From: Nemopilema nomurai
Lineage: Eukaryota; Cnidaria; Scyphozoa; Rhizostomeae; Rhizostomatidae
Length of the DNA stretch: 64,000 bases
Assembly: GCA_003864495.1 (NCBI GenBank)
Contig: ML133383.1
Span: 2,687,560-2,751,559 of the forward strand
Direction of reading: 5' to 3'
In this document: positions 29,491 to 41,325 of the stretch, piece after piece
How the letters are laid out: each line of letters starts with the position of its first letter
Numbering within the stretch: the first letter of the stretch is position 1
Position numbers and translations under genes: made by a program
Notes under the pieces: model-generated
Seen by the model: the letters and a program-made list of their open reading frames with translations, nothing else
Database searches by the model: none
What the model was told of the DNA's origin: nothing

Positions 29491-30582
29491 GAAGGTGCTG
29501 GATCTGCAAGTAGTTTCTCAAGATCAAGATCGAGCGAGTGCAATACGTTGTCGCATGATGAAGATGTAAAACAAAGTAATAAAACTGAAGGTGGAGATGC
29601 TCAAATTATTAATGTTACATTTTCAACAGCACATGACGACAAGAGCATCTGCAAAGAAAACTTTGGTGTCATGGAGGTTAGAGAACAAAGAGATTTGAGA
29701 GAGGCTGAAACGAAGCTAGAACAAGACGTGGAAAACAAAGAATTCTCCAATGAAACTAGATTCACCAAAAAGAATCTATCAGTTTATGAGAAAAATATCG
29801 ATGAAATCAAGATGATTACACGTTCGCAAAATATTGGTCAAGATATTTTGTTGGATCCCAAAGCTGAAGAGAAAGCTTGCGAAGCTATGGACACTGCAAT
29901 GCCTCTACTTGCAAAAAGGGTATGCTACGACAGCAAGGACTTGGTTATTGAAAGTTTGGAGCGTTTTGAAGAGGTGAATGGATCCAACAATAGAGATTTG
30001 ATGGCAGAAGAAACGGAACCAGAGAGTAAAACATTGAAGGACTACAGTGAAAAGAAGACGAGATGCTCAAGGTATTATGATTCTGAAGATGCGAATGGAC
30101 ACAGTAATGACAAGGCGTTAGCCACAGATACTGAAGATGGTACAGGTAATTCACTTACTAGCAACCAGCGTGTAAATGGAGCAGAAGAAGGCTCAGATGC
30201 GAAGCGAGAACAATATGATGATGAAATATTTGATATGAAGAATATCGTTATCAACCACGTGTCCCTCGACGGCTATACGAGGAAGAATGTCCAAGGCTTG
30301 GGGGCGATAAACGAGTCGTTTGACGAGTTTGAGTTGAAGATGAGAAGAACCAAGGAGCGGGTGCGTTCGCTGCTGGACAAAAACAGTGCGATCGAGGAAA
30401 GGATTGATTACGGTGGCAGGGAGGAAGATTACTGCGAGGACCGACAATGGCAGTATTTCAGGCAGCAGAATAAACTTATACAGCTGGCCGTATCAAAGCT
30501 GTGGCAGAAGGAAGGCTTCGACCCTTCTAGGCTTATTACAGACGACAATTACGACTCCAACTACCTGTGGGCTAGGAGATAG
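28246..30582 (+). CDS. Large charged repeat protein, C-terminal part (continuation in shifted frame)
   Basis: This frame is open from just after a TAA at 28243 to the TAG at 30580 and continues the 56-residue repeats without loss of pattern: seven more units, then a partial one ending near 29490. A unique acidic, Glu/Lys-rich region follows. The last 100 residues are better ordered: a helical Arg/Glu segment, then an aromatic-rich end (QWQYFRQQ, SKLWQKEG, NYLWARR). Such a preserved tail, with no stop over 2.3 kb, argues that this is the real C-terminus and not debris. There is no start codon of its own that I trust. A single-base or 2-bp error in the assembled repeat, or a real frameshift allele, would explain the split. 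Joined with the 5' part it would make about 2,475 residues. Confidence 0.75.
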   Translation: MISTLAADDKVELESSEEASSLREYRRSRRRESSKPQVDEDAEKSGDTESTTQVLTDLSTPAADDNVELESSEEANSLREYRRSRRRESSKPQVDEDAERSGDTESTTRALTDPSTPAADDNVELDSSEKANSLREYRRSRRRESSKPLVDEAAEKSGDTESTSQVLTDPSTPAADDNVELESSEEANSLREYRRSRRRESSKPLVDEDAEKSGDTESTTRVLTDPSTPAADDNVELDSSEEANSLREYRRSRRRESSKPLVDEAAEKSGDTESTSQVLTDPSTPAADDNVELESSEEANSLREYRRSRRRESSKPLVDENAEKSGDTESTSQVLTDPSTPAADDNVELESSEEANSLREYRRSRRRESSKPLVDENAEKSGDTDSTNITSTELSIPAVDDNVELESSEEANSLWEGAGSASSFSRSRSSECNTLSHDEDVKQSNKTEGGDAQIINVTFSTAHDDKSICKENFGVMEVREQRDLREAETKLEQDVENKEFSNETRFTKKNLSVYEKNIDEIKMITRSQNIGQDILLDPKAEEKACEAMDTAMPLLAKRVCYDSKDLVIESLERFEEVNGSNNRDLMAEETEPESKTLKDYSEKKTRCSRYYDSEDANGHSNDKALATDTEDGTGNSLTSNQRVNGAEEGSDAKREQYDDEIFDMKNIVINHVSLDGYTRKNVQGLGAINESFDEFELKMRRTKERVRSLLDKNSAIEERIDYGGREEDYCEDRQWQYFRQQNKLIQLAVSKLWQKEGFDPSRLITDDNYDSNYLWARR

Positions 30583-31318
30583 CTTCCATTGTTTATTACA
30601 ACTGAGTTGTGTTATATCAAGTTTTGCGCTTGTTGGCCAAGTCTTTGAACACTACAAGAATTCATTAGAGAAAGTGAAGAACAGAAATAGTAAACGACAG
30701 AGAGTACAGAATGTGGTAAGGTATTTTCAGGATAGAGTGTTGGTAAAGTATAAAATATTTTGGAACCAATTGATTCAATTATATTTTTTAATAATACAAT
30801 TATTCTTACAACGTGAAATGTCAGCAATGTAGACCGCCCTGTTCTTAGTATCAGTAAAGGCAGAAAATTCATTTTGAATGGAATTTTTAAAAAAAATGTT
30901 CAAAACGTTCTTAAAAGCTACTATGCTATGTAAAAAGAGTATTTTTTATCCCAGAATTTATGAAAAAACTTTTTTTTTCAATATGCATTAACAAAATTAC
31001 GTGTGTCTGCAAAATGTTCACTATCTTATCTTTTAGTGACCAGTTGTGTATAGTTAGTTTTATAGTTAATTACTTTTTTGAACGTTGCATAACGTCTCCC
31101 TTCACTTTAAAGCCTTCGAAATCAATGGCATTTAGAGGGAAGTAGAGTAAATCTTTGAGAGAATATCCTTCAAAGTAATACCCAGTATGATTCTTTGATA
31201 ATTTTCAACACCTTGCCAAATCCCTAGAACTCCCAGCTGAGTATAATGGAGCGATTATTTCAATCGTCTACAATTTGATGAAAAATAAAAACCGTGCTCG
31301 AGTCCCCGAACCGTTATA

Positions 31319-31640
31319 CTTCTTCTATCTTCCTGTTCTCTCTTCCTGTTCTCTCTTCTTTTTCTCCCTTCTTCGTCTCCCTTCATCTTCTCTCTTTCTC
31401 TTCTTTCCACCTCTTCTCTCTTCCTCTTCCCTCTTCCTCTCCTTTCTTTATCTTCTTTCTTCGTCTTCATTCTTATTCTCTTCGTCTTCTCTCCTCTTCC
31501 TTTTAACTTCAATCTCGCTCTTCTTCTTCTCTTTTCTTCCGCTCTCGTCCTCTTCTCTCTTCGTCCTAGCTCCCCTTCTTCGTCTCGGCTCCTCCACTTA
31601 CTTCTTTCCCCCCTTCTTTCCTCCTCTTTTTACCCGTTTC
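31319..31640. repeat. Polypyrimidine (CT-rich) tract
   Basis: About 320 bases are almost wholly C and T on the plus strand, with irregular TCTTCC/CTTCTT units. Long low-complexity ORFs on both strands (Ser/Leu/Phe-rich on plus, Lys/Arg/Glu-rich on minus) arise from this bias and are not genes. A polypurine-polypyrimidine tract of this kind can form triplex DNA. Confidence 0.85.
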
Positions 31641-34600
31641 TACATCTCTGCAAGATTGCTAACCAAATAAATGGACGAGTCTTATTTCAAGACAACAGTC
31701 TTCAAAGGCTCAGGAGTTTTAAATGCCAGTGCATTTTTCCTTGATATACACTGTGTGGAGTGTTATATAAATAGACATAGATAATACCTTAGATGACTTA
31801 CTTAGAAGGACAAATCACATGTTTAAACAGATTTACCAATTTAGATAAACGTGACTAGAGATATATTTAGAAAACAGCAAAAATTATTTAAGCGTTAGAA
31901 TTGATTTCTATTAAGCATCTAGATCAATTTGTAATGTCCGTTTTATGACAATACTAAGGATCGCAATATTGCTGACTCTCATCTTTGAAATGATATGTAG
32001 TTATTTGTTGCCCACATCCTCAAGTTTCCTGTAGTTAGAATAATAGAAATGACACCAAGGCCTGATATGTTGTGAATTGGTTACATTTGTTAAAATGCTA
32101 TTAGTTACTCTTTGCCTGAAGTAAAGAGATTGCAAAGAACCACTAGAGCCAAGAATAGATTTCCCCGCTAGTTTTGGTCTTGGTTCTTGCTCCTTTTAAA
32201 TGTTTGAAAGCAATTTTGAGACTATTCATTTTGATACAAGTCAAGGGCCAGAAAATAGAGAGAGGAACTAAGTACATCAAGTATCCCATTGTCCCAGCTA
32301 AAAGTGCACAATTATTTACGTATTAGTCTATGTAAGTAAATACTCTATATCAGAAATCAGAGACTCGTAGACTTGAAAAGTTTTCAGCGTACATCTCACG
32401 TTAGATCAGCTAGTGCGATCATCAATAAAATCTATTAGAGAATCAGCCCAAAGCAAAGTTTGCTTTAAGACGCAACATTTTCTCCCTTTTTCCCTTAATA
32501 AGCTTTTTCATTTTGTTAATAAAGCACAACTGCTGCTTCATTTTCAATTTCATCTTTCGAATGCAGTTAAGTAGGTTAATCTTCACGTGAAAAGTATGAC
32601 AACTTTGACATGTGTTATTCCATGCAGAAGGCTATTCTATTGCTGTTCCAAGAATTCTCAGCCAAAATTCTCAAAGCATATCTCGTAATATACAGCTACC
32701 ACATTTTCGATAACAATACTGAACTTTCTTCTAGAAAATTTCGTACTGTCACAATATTCTGTTACTGATAATTTTTTACCTTTTCGTGACAAAATTCATT
32801 TCTAGCTCTTTCAATTTAATTTTAACAGCTGAGACCAGATATATGAAGCTGTTTTTGTACAAACTGTAGCTTCTAAGTGCTTTATAATGTGCCTACTTAA
32901 AAGATTAATTACGAGAACCTATTGCGTAGGAAACTAATATTTTACCTATTTGATCTTGCTGGTTATGGTAACTTTTTGTGGATGAATCAACAGAGTGAGT
33001 CGTTGGTTAATATTTCTAATATTTCTCTTATTTTATCTTTTCTCTTATTTCATTGATTACGGCTTGTAAAAACTAGCGTGACCCACTGTCAACATGCGAC
33101 ATATGCCCATTTTAGAGTTTCATTACGAGCATAATTCAGTCCGAAATTCAACATGCGTATCCTTTATTATCAGCAATAAAAATGTCATCGGTGAGTTATA
33201 ATTCTTAACCAAACTCATCGAAACAAGATCCCTTACCTCAATAGTTACAGTTTGTATTGGCAGCCCTTAACAATGCCGGCACTTCTTCCTACTTCTTCGA
33301 GAAACAATTCGGGTCTTAATCTAATAAAACATAGCAGAGCAAAGACTTGGAGAGAGTTTCAAATATTTTGATTACGGTTATTTCAATTGTATGGCTACGC
33401 AATCAACGCATCGACGAGTAATCGGCTCTAATCTTCTTTCCGTTGGCAAACGGAACAAACATAGCCTACAAGCAAATGTTGCTGGACATGCTACAGTGCC
33501 ATGTTGGTTAGTTTATACAGATACCAGAATACTCTAGTATCATGACAGGCCAGTGGGCAAGATGGCTACCCTTGTAACAGATCTAGGGCCTGACGCCCAA
33601 TCGTGCAATGTTTTGAGCAAGGTGAACAAGAGACTGAAATGTGTGTAACCACAATCTTGTATACGATTGATGATTACTTCTAAGAATAAAGCTAATGACA
33701 AACAAGTTGGTTTAAAGGGCGAAGGCTCATCTTTTTGACTATCGAAGCCGCGAATTTAATCATCTAGAGGCTTAGGTGAATTTCTGATACTAAATGCACA
33801 CTTGCTATAATTGGTTCAGGAAAGGAAAGGGAAAAATAACTTGCAGGCAACAAGAGAATGGCTTGCATTCTAAAGGCAAAACTGAAGATTCTGGACTCAG
33901 AAGAAGGGAGACACATGTAGGCATTGGAGAGGCAGAATGGGGGCTGTAAAAGACACCTGATTTGCTGGAGAGTTGAGGACGTGTCCCCTTGTCTCCAATT
34001 ATAAAGTTTATAATTGCAGCTAGAGAAACCTAAGTAAATTTCCTAGTCACTCTCTCGTTGTTATGAAGACGAAGATTGATGATAAACTTGCTTATTGGAA
34101 AGTACTTTGGTTGCTACACCTATAGAATGCTTAAATTATTAAAACAAAGAGGGGAAAACCAACAAGGAGATTAATCCAGATTTGAGAAATCAAAGTGGCA
34201 GCCGTTTCCTTTAAAACGCGAATATTCCCAATAACGAGTGAATTTCACATTCCTTTGGATCCTTTAAGATCAATTCAAAGCTTCTAATATCATTAAAAAG
34301 CCCATAGGCGTTGTAGGAGGATACGAATACGGGATTGTGATTGCAGAGTTGATCAGAGTGTTGATGGACGTTACGGGGATGTAGCTGCTTTATTAACTTT
34401 TGTGGAAGACATGGGTCTATAAGGCCAAATATGCTTAGCTTTATTGTGTTTTAAATAGGCCAATGGTTAATTGGTACAAAAGGCCTGTAAAAATAGTCAT
34501 TTACACTCGTAGGGTACTCTAGAGTAAATTCCTTCGACTTGCTTCCTACAACCCAAAGATCTGAGATATTCCGTGAAAGATATTCCTAGGATTCCTGCGT

Positions 34601-36802
34601 AGTTCTTTATTCATTGACTATGATCACTTGAGCTCATGTAGGACACTTAAAATGTCACGGCAGTTCCTGTCGCATCCAGTCCGGTGCTTGTCAAAGAAGC
34701 TTTTGTTGGCAACAGCTAAACTATATTTGCGCGTAGAGAGTCCTGATTCAACAAAATCTATCTCGTACTACCATCAAATTTATAAAAACTAGGGGAAAAT
34801 TTGCAAACACCAGACTTATAGAAGGATTTGGGAACGCGTCGGTGTTTAGAACAACGTTGATGAAAAGATCTAAAAGTTTGGACATAAAAATATTCGACAT
34901 TTGAAAACTGAACGCTTAAATCTAATGAAGCTGGTATTGATCGAACCGTTTTTGTCACGAAAAGCTGCATTGTATCACATGTTAACATTGTTTTCGAAGA
35001 AAGTTATGGGTGAATAAATGCCGAGACACCAGAAGATATCTCAATAGGAAGTGTTTCCAACTTTTTTTATTTTCAAAAGAAGGATAGAACTATCTAATCC
35101 TCTTGCTTCCGTTCATTCTGGTTCGGTAATGTTGACGCGAGGGCAGTTCATTCGCTTTCTGTTGACCGTGGATGGGACGGGCTTCGGAGAACAATGGGAG
35201 CTGAACTTCCTTTTGAAAGGCTCCAGATCAAGTAAAAAGGGTTAACAAACAGAATCAATACATAAACCAATTACCGTGAGCATTGGCTTTTAAAAGGCAA
35301 CAACAAAAGAACCAACGTGACAATGGTCCCTGTATAATTTCTCAACACACTTCCTGTTGCAATGACGCTGTTGGGATAGGTTCTAGCTGATTTTCACACC
35401 TGTTCCGATTATCCTGCCGAGAAGCAAAGAAACTGTTGTGGTATAATCACAGACTTAATCGCACCGATGAGAATAATGCACAGCTCAGGTTTTTGGATGT
35501 AAATAACTCGGCGAGAAGCACTTTACAGGCTGCACATATCCAGCAAAAACTGGGACTTCAGTCGCTAGTGGGTGGATTGAGACACGCGAACCGGACGTTT
35601 GTTTCGATTAATTGGATATTCCAAGCACGGTTAGTAGTGCAGATCCGGGTGCGGTCTGTACAAGGGTGCTGGTCGCAAAGAGGGCGACTTGTGCACATCC
35701 GAAGAACAGCACTGCCCGAGTCGCTTTGCGGTCTATGTGAAAACTGTTCTCGCGTTCTGAGGTGATATACTAGAACTTGAATCAGCGGAGGAAAGGTTAG
35801 TGCAAGTTAAATGTTTGTTAATGCATGTTGTATTTGCATGATTACTTCTGATTTGAATCATAGTCTCGGTATACACACTTCGGTTGCAGCGTGGTACGAA
35901 AGCATTAAGCGTAAAGCATTTTGGTTTGTTTTTCTGATGGTAGCGGGCCCTTGCACGAGTGGCGATAAGTCCTTGTTTACATTCTGCTTCTCTCATTCTA
36001 CATGTGTAAATGAAGCAGAGAAAAGTGTTTGTATATAAAGGCCATCATGACCCTCCGGTGCAAGAAAACCCAGGCGGGGCTGCATTTCCTTCTCCCTTTA
36101 ACCAGGTCAAACGAAACAGGAAAAAAGTTGAAGAAATCTCTGACCAGAGCACACATCAGCCCGCATTTCCGTCCTAGCAAAGAATTTACAAAGTAAATAA
36201 AGGTTATGAAGGGCTAAAATTGATCTTGTGCTTTGGGAATTTCTATCTTATGTTTGAAACTTCTCCCTTTGCTTCTTCAACACGATCTCACTAGCGTTTC
36301 TTGATCATAAAGTCCGTGGCACAGAAATCTGGACATTCTTGCAACAGTGTCAAACATTTTACGCCGTCTGTTTAATCTGGAAATTAAATGCCATTTAAAT
36401 AGGCTTATCCCTAGTTATTTCAAACATCCTGTGTTTGTTGGGTGAATTGAATGGGATTTTCTCTGGGTTATTTGTCAAAAGTCCTCTCAGCAAACACACT
36501 TGAACGAAAACACACTCCTCGGATAAATTGTGTTTTGTGTTGTTGCTTTGAAGAAAGCGACATTGAAGACTTCTCTATTCAGTATTGAAACTTTGTTTAC
36601 GAACATTGCATTTGCAGACCTTTCAGTGTTTTGTGTGTTGCAACAGTTATCGTCCATCGGAAAAGCGTGTCTCTGAGTTCGAGCATTTGAATGCTAAATG
36701 ATCTTTAAACTAGTCTTTAAAAGGTTGTATACTCCTCTAGCATTTCGAAATCTTTGCGATGTATATCATATTTATCTCTGGAAATAGATTATTTCATTTA
36801 GC

Positions 36803-36986
36803 ATCACCCTCAGTGAATGCTATCATTAACCCTTTAAGTAGCACATTATAGATTTCTAATCGAAATATTAGCAAACTTGGAATATTGCTGAGTTTCATGT
36901 TAAAAAATCGATCTAGCATGAAAATTACAAATTTTATGACATTAAGGTGAGGTGATATTATCACCCTCGGTGAATGCTATCATTAA
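36803..36986. repeat. 27-bp direct repeat pair
   Basis: Copies at 36803-36829 and 36960-36986, 157 bp apart, share ATCACCCT, one A/G difference, then GTGAATGCTATCATTAA. They lie in intergenic DNA or in a leader intron upstream of the coiled-coil acidic-tail gene. No function is evident. Confidence 0.7.
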
Positions 36987-38026
36987 GGCAACACAAGTCT
37001 AAATAGATTAAAACAACCAAGGAATTTGACCTGCAGCTTTGATACGGTAGTGGATACAATAGAACCCCGAAACGTTCCATTAAAGCACAATGAGCCGATT
37101 TAAAGGGCTTAATTCTTGAGTTCAGCATTGAAAATATCGTAATTTGAAAAGGGTTCCGTTCTTAGTGGGGGCGTAAATAATTTGTGAGTAATAATCGGTC
37201 CCTCGCAGAATGGTACGACGGTGTGGCGCATGTTTTAGTGCCAAAGCATGTTCCAATCCAACACGATGTGTAAAAATAATTAGATATCAACATAAGTCTG
37301 AATCACATACTCAAAAAATGCTGCTTTGCACAAGCTGATCATTTGAACAACTACCAGTGGATTAAGCTGACCTAAAATCTTAATTTAATCGCAATTAAAA
37401 TAAAGGGATTAAGCTTAGCCTAAGGAGGCCTTTGTCCAAGGATATGGGAATATATATTCATATCTCTATGGCTTTTTCGAATACCATTTTTTTCTTAAAA
37501 GAAACCGGTGCATGCATCAAATAAGCAATGCCTTTGTTTTGATCGAAGTTTTCTTGAAGCTTGCTGTGTCCTAGGAACAATAGTAATCTGTTGTTTGTTG
37601 AGGATGTCTCTGCAGTTCATCTCTGCATTTATTCGGTTAAATACGAAAGAATCAAGTGCGGATTTTTCCCAGACTCTGCTGCATCCTATTCATAATGCTT
37701 CTGTACACAAGAATATAGGTTCAATGTCTGCTTTGCTTCCTTTGAGAACATCAAGTTCCTCACAAAAGGAACTGAATTGAGAATATATTTCTTTTCAAGT
37801 TGTTCTTTGCCTTGTATAACCTGTGTACGGATGGAAATGCATTGCATGGCATGGAAATGCATTGCAATGTAAGTTAGACTATGGAGAATGATCGTTCACA
37901 CCTCTCTGAGATCATTCAAAGTATACCGAATGACCATTTGTTGGCTTTCTTTTTGAGTGAACCAAGCCTTAATGGCCTTGCTTTGACAAACTTTTTGTTA
38001 TTAGACATTTGGAAATCTGAACCAAG

Positions 38027-41000
38027 ATGCCTGGCGCAGATCTAGAGGTTCCAAGTGACTATGGAAACAGCGGCGGGAGGTTGAGCCGAGGCAGCTCTTC
38101 TCAAAACATTTTCACGGGAAGCATGGGGGACCCAGTTTTGGAGATGACACAAAGACGAATAGAAGATCTGGATTCTGGCTTCAAGCAATTGCACAGGATT
38201 ACAGACGAAATTGACTATGACATTGAGACTTTTGAGAGTGAGTTGGCAGCTTCTTATTGATTCTCTGTAGCACCCACCTTGCGTTTCGATATCACGTACC
38301 ATAGTAGAAACATCACTTAGATTATCCAAACATTTGGGTTTTCCTCTTCCCCTAAAGCAATGCTTTTGTGCAAATGTCGAAGCTTTCAAGGTAGGATTTC
38401 TTCGCGATGCACTCTTGCATCTGTAAAAACGAGGCTTGGTTGTCACTTAAGTAACATGGAAGAATGCAGACAAGAAAGAAAAGAGAGATAAAAGCCTAAC
38501 ATAACATAATTAGCAAACAAATGAAGTAATCAGATTAACGTAGCAGTTACGTAGTTTTTTAACGTAACGTAGCACTTAGAAACAAAGCGACAGTTATTTT
38601 GAAAACTGTGTTACTGATTACAGTTTTATCGCTTCTGCATTTTTGCTATGTTCATCTATTATACCTGTCATAAAGATACCATTAATGAATCATAGCCACC
38701 ACTAATTGTATCTGAATGAAATTCCACTAGCTATTACAATATTCGAAGCTGCCCTTCAAAGTAATTTCAAAACTTGAAGCTATCAGCTAAAATGGTCCAG
38801 AAACCTACACGGTTTGATCATTAAACAGATTTGGTGTGAGGGCCAATAAATGTGAAGAGCATTCCAATGATACAGGCATATTCAGTTTGTGTGCTCAAAG
38901 CTTATTGTTAATGGCCTGGAAAAGACCGACACATTTGATTATACTGGAGAATTTATGAGTTTTCCTATGAGAATCAGTTTTGCCATCACATCAACGAAAT
39001 TTCAGTTCTTTTTAAATTCCTTCTACAGATTCTACGAAGCGCCTTCGCACAGGCTTCGAAAACCTTGATATGGACATGCAAGGAATGCGAGATGATTTGC
39101 TCGATCTATTCGACCGCCTTGATGCGCTGGAACGAGGCACAAAGGAGAGGTTAAAGGGAAATGTTCCCCGGATGGAGACTGGCAGAAGAAGCTATATGGG
39201 ATCCCGTCAGTTTCTTTCTTCAAGCACGGATCTGCGTGGATCGTCTTATGCCCTCTCTGGTTATGACAGGAGGTAAGACTGTGCTCTATGGTATTGCTCG
39301 GCTCCCAACGAACACAGCTACAATATGTATTGAAAACATCAGCAATGCTTCCTTGAAACTCAGGGTAAATCGAGCCATGACTTCAATAACATTACAGTCT
39401 CGAATAGAGCGTGGCTTTGAAGAACAAATGTTGACATGACAAAGAAACAATAGCACAATGCATCTACATTGCACAATAAGACAATGATAAAGTATATGTT
39501 ACGCTGCAAGCTGTGTGCGTCTATGTACAACAGGTGCTGTATGAAGTTGCAATGATTTTTGCAGTAGTCGCATAATTATACATTGTTCTCTCTATGCTGG
39601 AGACTAGCCTCTATAGCGAAGGGGAAGTCGAAATTCATACTAATGGGACGTCTATCCACACAATTATTATTTTGTAATATCCCCCTCTGGTTAAGATGTC
39701 TTTAAAACTTCTCAAGAGTTTTAGCTTAGTGAAATACTGCGATCTTGTATTTATCATACTTGCTACGATATTTAAGCACAGTCGAAATTACCGGAAATTG
39801 TGACTTGTTAAAACCACCAATGCAGATTTAATGTGACTTGGCATAGACTTCGATTGTCCTAAGTAATAGCAAGTACTCCATTTCTAACTTGTTGGCTGAG
39901 CATCAGACCGCTGCTTCCCACTCTGAAGAACAGAGGTTTGCTGGTGATCATCAATATGTTAGCTTGACTGGCATTACAAGATTGGAAGCCTTTGCATCTT
40001 CTTGCTTATTATTTTTCTTCAGAATAAGTCAAGGCTCAACCCCATCAGCAGCTGGAAGTAGCAGAGCATTGAAAGCCTCTTGTGTGGAGACACCACCTTA
40101 CACTCCGGCGTCAAACAGATCGCTTAGCCCTGTAAATGGAGATCGCGATAACAAATTCGTTGATGACAGGTACGAAGATGATTTGTATGAAGAAGAAGAA
40201 GAGAGGAGACGGAGTAAGAAGAAGGGACGCGAAGAAGAATATTATCAGGAAGAAGATCGCTACGAAGACCTGATTGATGAAAACCAAAATGTCAAAGCTT
40301 CGCAGAAGAAAGGGAAGCCAGAAGCGGATCGATACGAAGATGACCGATACGAAGATGACCTGGATGAAGAAGAGCTTCGAAGTGATAAGGAGCAAAGTAA
40401 GAAGAAGCTTGTGAAAGATGAGAGATTTGATGATGATGAGTATGAGATCTACGAAAGAGAGCAGAGCAACAAGAAGAAGGTTGCCAGCAAAGATGAAAGA
40501 ATATATGAAGATGATTCTTATGATGACGAACGCTATGATGACGAGCCGAAGAATTCAAAAAGCAAGAAGAACAGTAAATTTGATGAAGATAAGTATGATG
40601 ACGAGCTGTACGAAGATGAGCTCTACGAAGAAGAACTCAAAAGAGAGAAGAACAAGAAGAAGGCCAGCCGTTATGATGATGAAGATTACGAAGATGATCA
40701 ATATAGCGATGAAATGTATGAAAGAGAGCAGCAAGGTAAAGCCGAGAAGAAGAAGGTGAATGGCTATGTTGATGACGAAGAATATGAAGACGAATTTGAA
40801 GAAGAACGAAGCAAGAAGAAGAATGAGACCAAAGATGATGATAGCTTAGATGAAAACGAAGGTTCTGCAGAAAGACGTAAGGATGAAGGAAGACGGAAGA
40901 ACCAGAACCAACGGGAATATGATAGCTATGAAGATGACTACTCTGAAGGTGAGCTAGAGGAGATGAGGATTGAGAAGCAAAGGAAGCTAGAAAAGAAAGC

Positions 41001-41325
41001 CATCACTGATGGTGACCGATACAAGGAAGATGATTATGAAGATGAGCTCGGCGATGAAGATTTGGACAGAGACCAAGGCAAGAAGTCCAATGGGCGAGAT
41101 CGCGATGAGAGGTATGAAGATGATCGCTATGAAGATGATCGCTCCGAAGATGATAGCTATGAAGATACAAGGAAGAAGACCAGTCGCCGCGATGACCGAT
41201 ACGAAGACGAGAGTTATGACGATGAATATTACGACGATGAAGAATATGAAGAAGAACTAATGAGGAAGAACAAGAAGAAAAACACGGTAAATGATGAAGA
41301 TTACCTAAGTGGAGAAGAAAACTGA
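38027..41325 (+). CDS. Coiled-coil protein with long Asp/Glu/Tyr/Lys-rich tail, 3 exons
   Basis: Exons 38027-38237, 39029-39272 and 40023-41325 join in frame (phases 1 and 2) to give 585 residues. The ATG has a good context (AAGATG). A polypyrimidine stretch and TTAG at 38001-38004, 22 bp upstream, suggest an untranslated leader exon further left. Residues about 35-115 are heptad-like and helical (QRRIEDLDSGFKQLHRITDE onward), so likely a coiled coil. A Ser/Thr/Pro linker follows, then about 400 residues of YEDDxYEEE and KKK blocks, extremely acidic yet punctuated by Lys clusters. No signal peptide or membrane segment is seen, which argues against a secreted acidic matrix protein. I do not recognise the family. 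The tail may be expanded lineage-specific sequence. Confidence 0.85.

Larger units (their letters stand above)
30583..38004. other. Intergenic region with CT-rich tract
   Basis: This 7.4-kb region lies between two same-strand genes. An AATAAA at 31284-31289, about 700 bp after the repeat-protein stop, is a possible polyadenylation signal. A long CT-rich tract follows at 31319-31640. A 27-bp direct repeat occurs at 36803 and 36960. A stretch with a 109-codon ORF and relatively many CpG (35436-35765) may be promoter or untranslated leader of the next gene rather than coding. Otherwise I see nothing. Confidence 0.55.

Noticed and set aside
27167..29543. Two minus-strand ORFs of 378 and 433 codons
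   Set aside because: They are the antisense of the 168-bp coding array. The period is a multiple of three, so one stop-free unit stays open throughout, and the composition (Ser/Leu-rich) mirrors the sense codons.
31255..31670. Plus-strand Ser/Phe/Leu-rich and minus-strand Lys/Arg/Glu-rich ORFs
   Set aside because: Low-complexity translation of the CT-rich tract, with no start context or splice structure.
35436..35765. 109-codon plus-strand ORF
   Set aside because: No family resemblance; more likely leader or promoter sequence of the downstream gene.
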